A stretch of DNA of 64,000 bases, from assembly GCA_000231825.2 (NCBI GenBank), contig JH720299.1, positions 1,200,134 to 1,264,133 of the forward strand, read 5' to 3'. Each line of letters begins with the position of its first letter. Position 1 is the stretch's first letter. A model generated the notes under the pieces. It saw only the letters and a program-made list of their open reading frames with translations, was not told the DNA's origin and searched no databases. Positions 25,144 through 36,179 of this stretch are shown piece by piece. Both the position numbers and the translations under genes were made by a program. Source of the DNA: Tetrahymena elliotti 4EA (taxonomy: Eukaryota > Ciliophora > Oligohymenophorea > Hymenostomatida > Tetrahymenidae).

Positions 25144-25905
25144 TGCTTTTTATTATTTTCTTCTAATTTATGATTTGATTGATTTCATTAAAATCCTGTT
25201 AATATAGATACCGCCAGGACTCTATGTAAAATACAACAAGGGAAGTAATATTAGTTGGGTATTGGTTGTTATTTTGCTTCCAAATTTTTTTCTGAAATTT
25301 GTTTATATGTATGATAATTTATTTCTGATTATTTCTATAAACTAGAGATTCTACACAGGTTTTGATGCTTTAGAAACTTTTACTTATGTAACTTGAGATC
25401 TCTTTTTTTTCTTATGGTTTGATTTAATTTTGAAATATTGAAGTGTCAGACTCTAAACTACTGCTCTAAACAAATTTTTGAGGATGATTATGTTTGCATA
25501 TGATGTCTTAGAATTTGCTATCCTCTACTTTCGTTACTTACTTCACAATATTGATCATCTGCTAACTTCTTAGTATCTAGCGATTGATTTTTATTGAAGA
25601 AATAACTAATTTAAATTTTATTGAGGTGTATCCAGGATTAAAATTCTGGATGCAGTTTTACTGAAAGAATAAAACTCTTAGATTCTAGTTTTTTTATATT
25701 TTATTTTCTAAATTCTTAAATTTATAAAAGCGTTTATAAAATAGAAATAATGAAATATAAAATAATTATTTTGATAAATTATATAATTAATAATAAATTT
25801 GAGATTCTTTTATAAACTTTTAATTGCTGTTATTTCTTATTATAATCAGTACATTTCATCTATGAATTTTATCTGGTCTTGACTTTCTGCCATTGATTGT
25901 TGTAG
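25144..25905. other. Intergenic, no gene recognised
   Basis: The base composition from about 25200 to 26890 is less AT-rich than the rest of the window. A short inverted repeat (TCCAG...CTGGA) lies at about 25631-25650. I found no sustained frame with recognisable motifs before 25906. The compositional change and the reverse-transcriptase-like sequence that follows suggest that this belongs to the same inserted element. Confidence 0.35.
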
Positions 25906-26640
25906 TCATCTAGCTAATTCTAAATCTTTTTTAATTTTTAGGGAATTTATGAATTATTGTGTTAAATATTAAGTCAAAAGTTATCTAGCCTCATAATTTT
26001 GTTTCTTAGTTTGATAGTATTTTTAGGTTAATGTTTCTTATTTTGCTTTCTTAACTTATCCACTAACTCTTTCCTTTAATATTTAGTGTTCATATTCTAT
26101 ATTTTTGAAGTAATAATCAACTTCTGGATTATTTTAGTAGGTAGTAGTTAGTTTTTGAGTGATATCTGATGAGGTTACCAGTTGAGCTATTAGATTGTTG
26201 TTTTTATTTTCCAATATTTGATTAATTAGTTTTCTTGATGTCATAGACAAATTGGATCCCTTGGATGTGATTATTGGTATACCTAAGTATTGGGATTTTA
26301 TTATTATCTTGTTTATTGTTATACTTAGCTGGCTTAATATTCTTTCTTTAGATGTGCTTTTCTGAGCAGTGGCTATCTTTATCTTAAAAGTATGGTAAAC
26401 TTCTTCAATAGCTATGGGTTGGTTATTGTATCATTTAAGAGTATGTTATCTGAATAAAGTCTTTATGACAAATTTGAATGGTGCAGGCATAGCTCGAATT
26501 AGTTATTGGATTCTGACAGATACTTTAAGTTTATATTGTTAATAAATGCTGTCTAAAAGTAGGCTTTATTGCTACAGGAGTACTACAGGAGTTTTATTAA
26601 AAAGTAATCATTTAAGTAAATATCTATTACTTGAGAAGAG
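25906..26640 (-). mobile_element. Possible reverse-transcriptase remnant
   Basis: Two overlapping minus-strand frames give pieces that resemble a LINE-type reverse transcriptase. KAYFQTAFINNINLKYLSE with RLYSDNILLND would correspond to the xxLFNxYIND and YADD regions, with the second catalytic Asp replaced. Then LSITINKIIIKSQYLGIPII resembles the GLxxNxxKTxxxxxLG segment. The second frame stays open to TGA at 25906-25908. The frames do not join, and I see no endonuclease, poly-A tail or target-site duplication, so this is a weak call. The region 26641-26890 continues with similar composition but shows no motif. Confidence 0.35.
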
Positions 26641-26890
26641 GATTTTATGCACCAGGTGTCATAAAATAATTAACATGTTTCTGTATGATTTCGTTAATTA
26701 ATAATTTATATCAAGAGTTGAAAGGTGTTTGTTGTTGCTTGCAAATGGAAGAAGTGGATGATTAATTTAATGTCGATACCTAAATGTAGAAAGGAAGTAG
26801 TAATCTTGAAGTATCATATATGTAGAAATACGGTAACGAGCTCAGAATTCCAAACCTCAAAGAGACCCTAAACTTTTCTCGACATAATTT

Positions 26891-27509
26891 TAATAAATTC
26901 ATTCAATTAAAAAATTTTCTCATCATAATTAGTTAATAAAATAAATTATATAAGTTTTTTAAGTTTTTGCATAAATTAAAAGTATTTTACCACTACTTTT
27001 TTCCATACTAATTTATTAAAGTTATTGCTATCTCAACTTCAACATCTTGTTTTTTAAAATTTTTAGAAATTGAATAAAAATTATTTTGTTTCACATCTTT
27101 CTTTACATTTACTCAAAAAATCAAATAAATAATTTAAAAAAAATATTTTACAAGATTAAGAAATGAAATTCTAATTAAAATATCTTTATTTATTTTATCA
27201 AAAAAAAAAAATATGACTTTATTTTTAAAAATTGGATTTAATGTGAAAGGATAATTTGGTAAAATAGTTTTCTCAATTATAAAAATTGAATTTAGTTCTA
27301 TTAGAATAGGTAGAGTATTTAAAATATTAAAGAAAGAATAAATCAATCTAAAAGAATCTAAAAGGAAAGATTAAATAAATTAATGTTTTATTGATAAAGA
27401 TTGACATTTAATAATATAAAGAGTAGTATCAAAATATATGTTGGTTAACAATTTTGAAGAAACAAACTTCAATTTAATTTAAATTTTATTTATTTGTTTT
27501 CTATTAATA
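26891..27509. other. Intergenic, no gene recognised
   Basis: Very AT-rich spacer downstream of the coiled-coil gene at 27510 and beside the possible retroelement. The few open stretches are simple Ile/Phe/Lys/Asn sequence expected of non-coding AT-rich DNA. Confidence 0.4.
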
Positions 27510-28589
27510 TCAATTATACTAATTTCTTTATCTATCTTACGTTTATTTTTCTTTCTTTTTTTAAACCTTTAGTTAAATATTTTTGACAACTTCCTACTAG
27601 CTCTTTATTTTTTTAGCAATATCAACTAGATTGATATCAGTTGATTTGACTTTTAAATCTTAAAATTTTGGTATCAATTCTTGATGCTTTTATTTAATAT
27701 TCTAAATAACTGAATTACAACTGAGCTTCTATTGTGTTAAATCAAATATTGATTTTTACTTGATTTCCATACTTTTCTACAAGCTATTTAATTTATTTTC
27801 TACTTCTTTCTTTGTATTTAAACCTTTTAGAATACTTATGCTTTTACTTTGAGCAGATCTAAGAGCCTTCTAAAATTTTTCTTCAGATACATCTTCTAGT
27901 TACTTTTATCTTTACACTAGATCCTCTTATTATTTTTTCCTATTACTGTAATTTAGTTTTTCATCTGCTACTTTTTTTAAGGCTGATGTATAATCTCCAT
28001 TAGTAATTAATTTTCCTACTAATGCTGTAATAGCAGCTGTAATAGGACAGAATATTGAAACAATGGCAGTTAAAAATGAAAAAAATCCCTCTAACTTTTT
28101 TTTCTTTTGTTGTTCTTCTTCTTATTTTCTCTTTGCATTCTCAATGATCTATTCATTTTCAGTCATTTCTTAAATTTTCTAATTATTTTGATTAATTTAT
28201 TAGTTTAAATTCTTTATCTACATGTTCGCATCAATTTTTTCTTTCTCATACTGTTGAGCATTTTGCAGCTCCTCCTTCCCCTCCCTCATATCTTAATGGA
28301 CTTATTAATTTATGATATTTAAGCTTTAGTTTTTTTCATTTTATTATTAATTTTTTTCATCTATTTCATATTCTAGAGCTCTAATTAATTCTTAATATTG
28401 CTCTTATTCATCTTAATATCTATTCTCTTCATCTAAAACATCTTTAAGCTCTTCTTCTACTGTTTCCATCATCTCTTAAGTTAATTCCAAATACCTTTAA
28501 GAATCTTAGTACTCTTCTCTAAGAGTAAGGAGCTTTTACTCCTCTTCTTCCAATTTTTTTTCTTCTTCACTCAAATTACCTTAGTGCAT
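27510..28589 (-). CDS. Coiled-coil protein with one central hydrophobic segment
   Basis: A 360-codon minus-strand frame from ATG at 28587-28589 (MHQGNLSEEEKKLEEEEQK) to TGA at 27510-27512. The first half is strongly charged coiled coil (MMETVEEELKDVLDEENRYQ). A hydrophobic stretch follows, FFSFLTAIVSIFCPITAAIT, long enough for a membrane helix or a buried hairpin. The second half is again helical, Lys/Gln/Glu-rich. The layout coiled coil - hydrophobic hairpin - coiled coil is reminiscent of membrane-inserting structural or pore proteins in general, but I recognise no family. It lies between the decayed SecA gene and the stand-alone GTPase, close in length to the convergent coiled-coil genes of the repeat units but not clearly homologous to them. 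Fragments of its 5' end are repeated upstream. Confidence 0.8.
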
Positions 28590-28799
28590 TATTTTTTGGT
28601 AGAGTAAAAAAATCTAAATATTGATAAGCTTAATTCAATGAATTAATATTCCCTTAATAATTTATTTTTTTGTAATTATTCACTTAATAAGTAAATAGGA
28701 TCAATAAAGAAAATAAAATACTTTTTTTTTATCACAAAACCAAATTAGAATGATTACGACTCTAAATTTAATAAAGAGAAAATATTATTTCATATTCAA

Positions 28800-30010
28800 G
28801 AATATTAAATAAATCTTAGTATTGCTTTCATTCATCTTCATATTTATTCTCTTAATCTAAAACTATTACTTCAACCTTTCCTTCTATCTCTTAAATTAGG
28901 TCCAAAAATTTTTGAGAATCTCCATATCTCTTCTAAGAATATAAAGATATAAAGCCTTAATTCTTTCCTCCAACTCTAAATCTTGCGTTAAATCAACTTT
29001 GTTCATTACTTTTAAAAGAATATCATGCTTGCTATTTAATGAATCTGTATCCCCTTAACTATATATTCTGAAGTAAACTTTCAATTGTAACAAGGATATT
29101 TTAATATTAAAAATAGATTTGATCATCTAATAAAATAAAATACTTTTCTGTTATGACAAAAAAAGTACGTATTATAAATAATTATGTGTTCATTTATTAT
29201 CATTAGTTTAAATTTCTCAATTCTTTTATTCACCTTAATATCATTTCTTTTCGCAAAAATGTATTAAGCGTTTATCCTATTGGTTGTTTCATCTCTCAAA
29301 TTAGTTCCAAGAATTTTGGAGAATCTGAGTATCTTCTCTAAGAAATTCCAACTATGACTTCTCTCCTTCCAACTTTAAATCTTCACTTCTATCAATTTTA
29401 TTCATAATTTTTAAAAGAATATATATTTATAAATGCTCTTTAGTGAATCTGTATACCCTTTTCATGTTCATTCATTAACTTTAATTAAATCCTCATATTA
29501 CTTTTATTCCTCTTAATTTATTTTCTTCATCAAAAACTTCTTGAAGCTCTCCTTCGGTAGGTTCATATTTTAAATTAATTCCAAAAATTTTTGAGAATTT
29601 TAATATATTCTTGAAGAATATAAAGGTAACTCCTTCCATATTTTGTTTGAAATTAAATTTGTCACAAGAATATTTTAATATTAAAAAAAATAGATCATCT
29701 AATAAAATACTTTTCTATAACGACAAACAAATAATGTATAACATATATTTCACATTCATTTAATAGCATTAATTTATCTTCGAAATTCTTTTATTCACCT
29801 TAATATTGTTTCTATCTACAAAAACTTCTTAGGCTTTTCTTTAATTAATTTTGCTTTCTGAGTCTTGATTTAATTCAAAAATCTTTGAGAATCCTAAAAA
29901 TCTTCTTTAAGAGAATACAGCTTTCATTTCTTTACATACTTCCAACTTTTTTTCTTTGCTCAAATCACCTTAATCTATTATGCATTTTAGAATGAAAAAA
30001 TCTTAATACT
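28800..30010 (-). pseudogene. Decayed tandem copies of the 5' end of the 27510-28589 gene
   Basis: At least three, probably four, minus-strand fragments resemble the start of the neighbouring coiled-coil gene. Starts lie near 29005 (MNKVDLTQDLELEERIK), 29413 (MNKIDRSEDLKLEGEK), about 29650, and 29970, where only ATGCATAATAGATTAAGG remains. Each fragment is followed toward higher coordinates by a similar AT-rich block containing AAATACTTTTCTRT and ACAAA-rich sequence, probably the duplicated upstream region. All are cut short or frameshifted and none reaches the hydrophobic segment. The spacing is roughly 250-400 bp. I read this as a tandem array of gene-start duplications in decay. Confidence 0.65.
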
Positions 30011-30237
30011 CATTTAGAGATCATAAAATACTTTTCACAAAACAAATTAGGTATTATTAGGATTATATAAATAATATCTATGCTCATCATTAATTATTAT
30101 GTTCCTTTTTATATTAATAGGTTGATAATGAGTTTCTTAAATAGTTATTAATTCATAAAAATATTTGATATTTACTTTTTTAAATTATAAATTAAAAGAG
30201 AAGATTTATTTAGTTCAGAATTTTAAATTTAGTCGAT

Positions 30238-33200
30238 ATGTAGGAAGATTGGTAATTTTTAGATGGGAGCTCTGTCTTAGATAAAAATAATCTATAGTCA
30301 AGTGGTATTCCTTTTTCTTCTTAATAAGACCAAAATGATTCAAATTAAGATCTAAAAGAATTTAAAACATGTTTTAAACCTCTTGAAATGCTTAAATAAA
30401 TTTAGGAAAAATCAAAAAATTTTGATTTCTCTAAAGACAAAGATGTCGTTTTTATTTTAGGATCAACTGGTAGTGGAAAATCTACTACAATTAACTTTTT
30501 ATTGAAAAAGAAGATTATTAATAAAAAGGTATTAAACATTTTGAAAATTGATGATGTAGAAATAGAATCATTAGAAGAAAATATATGTTTAGAAAATGAA
30601 GATGAAAATGATGAATTTAAAATTGGCTTTAAAAAAGAGTCAGAAACGTTAATTTTAAAAGCCAAATAAATGGAAAGTAGCAATTTATTAATATGTGATA
30701 CCCCAGGATTCTAAGATAGTAGAGGTTTTGAAGTAGATCTATCTAATTCTATTTGCTTAACTAATTTTATTTAGTTATGTAGAAGTATTTGTCCAATTTT
30801 AATAATAAATCATCATCAACTAATAGCATTTAGAGGTCAATCTTTCAAAAATTTACTTTTTTAATTTTCAAAGTTTATATCAATAGACTGTATGGATAAA
30901 ATCTTATGTTTTTACACACATGTTCCAGAAGATGTAAATATAAAATCAATAATAAGTTAAATTACTTAGATTTAAGATTCTCTCAAATAAAATAGCTCTC
31001 CTGAGCTAAATACATTAATAAGTGAGCTATTAAAAAGCTTTGAGAAAGGAAGGGCTTTTATTTTGAATCCTCTGAAATAATAACCAGAAACTTATCTTGA
31101 ATTAATTAAATAATAATATGAAAATCAATAATTTATAAATGATCCTAAAGAAAAATTTAAAATAAATTTATCTGAAGATATAGAAACAAAATTAAAAATT
31201 TATTCTGAAGATCTGCTTTCTTACGTAGCAGAGTGTACTCAAAAAGGATTCCAAATAGAGTTAGCTATTGATAATTTAAATAATTATCTCGAAATATAAA
31301 ATACTCTGAATTTATAAATTTTGAAAGATTAGTATAATAAATGTATTATGTATGTAGAAAAATATACCTCAGACACCAAAAAGATAGCTTTCTAAAACTT
31401 AAATGAATCAAAGAATTTATTATCTGAAATTAATGAAAGATTTATTAATTAAATCAAAATCTGTTTATAGTAAATGGAAAAGATAGACAGGTTTAAAAAT
31501 CCTCACTTTTCTAAATATGAATTATCAGTAAATCAAATTATTAATGAACTCAAAGAAGTTATAATGGAGATTTCATAAAATATAGAAACCAATTTAAATA
31601 ACTAAATTGAATCTCTAGATATAAAATAAATGAAATATGATTTGATAAAAATAGAGCAACTATCATAATTATCTCCAGACCTTGAGATATTCAATATCTA
31701 AATATTGCAATTTGTGAATGAAAAATTTTACTCTTACAAAAATGATTAGAGGTTATTTTTACTTGATTGCTTGACAATTAAAAAAGAAAAAGCTATTTTT
31801 AATGAAAAATTGCTATAAATAGTTAAAGTGTTTAAATTTTATTAAGAAATAGATTCTGAAATTAATTAACTAAATATTTGTAGAGACTCGCTCTTTACTT
31901 ACTTGAAATAAAATTTAATTGTCACTCTTGAAGATTAATATGAGTAATTAACATAAACTATCAATAAATTCATGAAATAATTTTAAGGTCATCGAATTCC
32001 AAGTGAGATTGATTTAGATTTAATGAAAGAATAAGATATTGTATTTCAAATATTTGTTCTACAAGAACTAAGCTCAAATTAATTTATGAATGAAAATATT
32101 GAACAGTTTTAAATTAAGTATTCTTCAGCAAAATAAGAGATCTAAGAATTATTAAAAACAATTCTTTCATATTTGAAAGACAATTGTGAGAAAAAAAAAT
32201 ATCTGAGAGAATATGAGTTACTGATAGATAAATTAAACTTTATTTTGAATATAGATTTTAGTTTAAAATAATATTTTAAAAATGATTATGATTAACTCAT
32301 CTAAATCATCTCATTTAAGATAAAATCTTTAAAGGCTTCAATAAAGAGTGAAATAAAATATATAAGTAATTATGAAAGTCTTAGATTAGAATCTGCTCAA
32401 TATCTAATAAACTTAAATAAAATGGTATAAAAAATAAAAAAATATTCTGAATTTTTAAAAAATGTAACATGGATAGATGAGAAATTTAAAATAAAATGTG
32501 TACAGGAAATATGCACTAGCATGAAAAAATCTTTGTAAAAATATTTTGATTTTTGGATAGAAATGTGTGAATAATCAATTAATAAATTAGACTTTTAAAA
32601 AGTAGATTCTTTTATGATTTATTTAGCAAGTTTAGAAGATATTTTAGATAAATTTGAAGATAAAATTAAAAATTGCATTAAAAAAATGAATTTGCAAATT
32701 ACTTTAATATTCTAATCAAAAAAAGATAAAATAACAAATGTTTTAAACTCCAAAAATTTGTATTGCAAAAATAAACTTAAGCTAATAGATGAATCTTTAG
32801 AATTTAAAAGTAAAATAGAAAAAATGCAAAATAAATTTATCAAAGGCTTTACAAACTATGACTAGGAAATATTTTTGAAAATTGAAAATTATTTCAATGA
32901 AATTTATTCAGAGTTTAAATGTTAATTTAATGAGTTTTCTTTTGATAAATTACAAAAAATGATAGAAAATAAAGAGAAAGGTTTATCTTATTGGAAAAAT
33001 TTTATTGAAATTATGAATTTTTGTTCAAAAGAATGTCATTAAATTATGAATTTACTAAAATTAGATTCATTTAAGCAAATTATTTAGTAAGTAACAAATG
33101 CTTTTAATACATTAATCTATTCATATAAATAAACAATAAGTGATAAAATCTTTTACAACTAAGATTATTTTTAAAAGGTTTCTAATTAATATAATCTTTT

Positions 33201-35166
33201 AGAAAAATTTCCACAATATTTTAGTAATTTAGACTCAACATCATCCATGAGAAATGAACTAATAAAAATATAAAGCTTGAAGCAAATTGTAGGTGAGTGC
33301 ATACAAAATTTGCAAAAAGCTCTGTAATAAAATAATTTTAAGGAGGTTAAGATATATATAGACAGCTTAAGACCATTAACAGACTATAATTCATAGAAGG
33401 TGTTATAAAATTCTATTTAGGAGTTAAAGTAATAAAAGACAGAGTTAATTACAGATTTACTTGATTAAATTAAAAATAACATTTATAATAACCAATAATA
33501 TATCAAAAGTTTAGAAAATTTAAAAGTTATTTCAGATATTCTTATGGAAAAATTTGATTAAGATTTAGAGAATATTGTAGATTAATTCATTAAGGAACAA
33601 AAAAAGAAAATTATTCGAAGTGTTAAGCATCATCAGTTTTATGAGGTTTTTCTTTAATTTTCATTCACTCAATAATTTTTTCGCAGTCTCAATAAATTGG
33701 AACCTGAATTTTTTTCAGAAAACTTTATCTTGTTAGAAGATCAAATTAAAGAAGAAATCTAAAATATAGGTTAAATTTCTCCATAAAATTTGCTATTAAA
33801 ACTAAATGAAAAATTATATCAAGCAATAAAACAAGCTGCAAAAGATGATATGCTTATAAAATTTTTTAAAGAAGAGATTTAACTTAATTTATATCGTTTT
33901 ATAGATTATATATCTTAAAATTTACAATAATAACCTGAAAAAATTAATCTAAATGAAATTAAAAAGCTTATTAAGGAATTAAGTGAGCAAATATCCTTAT
34001 AAAAAGATATTCTAGAATCCAATTTTGAAATAGAATCATAATAATTAGTAAATTAAGTTGAAAGTTTGCAAAAATAAATTAAAAATGATGATGATATGGA
34101 TCAAGAAGAAATGATAGAAATTAATTTAGAAAATTTATTAAAAGATTTTAAAGAATAGTTTTTAATTGTGAATAAAAAAAAGAGAGAGCAATAAGTTCAA
34201 CAAATAATCAAATAGATTGAAAACTCAAATTAATTTCAAAACAAAAAACTAGAAAATTAACTTAACATAGTTTATCGAGATTTAGAAAATATACTCTCTA
34301 CATTCTTTAACAAACCATAGCAAGAATTCAATATAGAATAATTTGATGATCTCATCATTTATTATGACTTTATCAAGATCTTAAATACATTTCCAAATAA
34401 AAAAAATTAATTTGAAAAAACATTTAATGAAGAGATGAATAAGTATATTAATTTCATGTTAGAAATAGAATGGCATTAAAATTAATTAATAAAGGAATCT
34501 AATAACATGACAAATATCTCAAAATTAGTCGAATTATATAAATTTACATAAAAATATTTAAGTTTTATTACTTTAGATACTAAATAAATTGAATACTTCT
34601 AAGTCAATCATTTATAGATTGATCTAACTTTTTTCAATTTAGAAAATATTGAAGAAGCTATGAAAAATTATTTCTCAACTATCAAAAAATAAATAAAAAT
34701 AAATGTCTAAGAAAACAAATTTACTGAATTAAAGGAAAATCTTTTAATTTTGTTCTAGAATATTGAGTTAAACTCTAAATTTAAATTAGATCTTTTTAAT
34801 TTCAATCAAGAACTACAGGATATAAAAAATGAAATAGAAAATATCATATCTTTAGTAAAAAAATTGATTAAAGAATATAATAGAGACTATAATACATTCC
34901 TATTAATAAATACTCTTAACAAATTTTAGGAATAAATGTCCTTTTTTGAATAATTAGATATTAATTAATAATTAAAAGAAATTAAAATTGAGCTATTATA
35001 CTTCATTTAACATCTAGTCTATTAATATTGTATGAATGAAGACACGACAGATACAAAAAAGATGTTTAAAAAAATTTTTTCACAATTCCCAAAATTGAAA
35101 GGATATATTAAAAATAAAATATCTAACTTGATACATAAAACAATCAAGAAATTAAAGATAATATGA
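30238..35166 (+). CDS. Large stand-alone GTPase with long helical tail
   Basis: A single uninterrupted frame of 1,643 codons; I checked the whole length for in-frame TGA. It begins MQEDWQFLDGSSVLDKNN. The G domain follows: strand VVFIL with P-loop GSTGSGKS (residues 75-82), LLICDTPGFQDSRG (Asp154 as the switch-II aspartate), strand PILIINHHQL, and CFYTHVPED at the position of the usual NKxD/TKxD base-recognition motif, which is therefore degenerate. The remaining 1,300 residues are Lys/Ile/Asn/Gln/Leu-rich and predicted helical, with no other domain visible. The same G domain heads the SecA fusions (GPTGSGKTT, DSPGF, TKVP), so this is a paralogue without the SecA motor. It belongs broadly to TRAFAC-like P-loop GTPases (AIG1/septin-like in layout); the subfamily is not resolved. 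Confidence 0.9.
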
Positions 35167-36179
35167 TTTCAGTCTTATTTTCATTTTAAATTTATTAATA
35201 AAATAAAATATTATTAATTGTTCTTATTTCTATTAAATTTACACTTGTTTTGTAACCTATGGAATTATTGGATTTTTAATTTTGTTCAAAAAGAAAATAA
35301 GATTATAAATATTCTTTAAAGTATGATTTCATGAGTAAAAAATTAAAATAAAATATTTTTCTGACTTAAGATGAATTAAAAAAATTTCCTCAAATTCTTC
35401 TTTAGATTGAAACAAAAGGAAGATTTTCTATCTCCAAGTTGTTTAGTTTTTATCTCAATATTTTATTTTCCAAGTAATAAATATATTATTAATTTTTAAT
35501 ATTTTAGCAGTTTAAAAAATAGAAAAATAATTATTCCTGAGCATAATACTTTAAGAAGATTGGAAAATTAATACAAAATAAACACACAGAAACAATTTAG
35601 TAAATAATTAAAAACTAATCCCATTATAAATATAATTTAACAAAAATATAAAAAATAATTATATGCTATGAGATAATAGTATGGTCATCCAATATGTTTT
35701 GCCATATTTTTTATTCGTATGTTCTAGCCATTTTAAAAATTAATAATTTCTAGTATACTAAATAAAGGATTAAATGCTTAGTAGAAATATAACAATTAGC
35801 TTGAACATATGTTATTTATTTATTGCTAGCTTCAGAATATTTTTTTGATAGTTGAGCAGGCAGATACAAATTTTTATTGATAATTTTTAGTAAATTTTGC
35901 TATTTAAAATAATATGAATAAAAAAGAATAAGGAGGATATTAAATTTAATTTATTTAGGAAATACTTGAAATGAAAAAGTTTATATATAGATTTATATAT
36001 TAACAGCATATGTATTTTTTAATTTGTAATCCCATATTAAATTTTTATAAAAAATACATTCGAAATGCTACACACTAACATTATATAAAAGATTTGTACA
36101 TTTAAAGCAGTTACCCAAAAAACCTTACAAAGTGGATAATTAGTTTTATTTTAATTTTTAAATTAATTTTAAAAAGACT
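35167..36179. other. Convergent intergenic spacer, no gene recognised
   Basis: Roughly 1 kb between two convergent genes (GTPase on plus, GTPase-SecA on minus). It is very AT-rich with homopolymer A and T runs, no conserved motif and no sustained frame. It probably contains both 3' untranslated regions. Confidence 0.5.

Noticed and set aside
30402..30683. A 93-codon minus-strand frame
   Set aside because: It is antisense to the P-loop region of the GTPase at 30238-35166.
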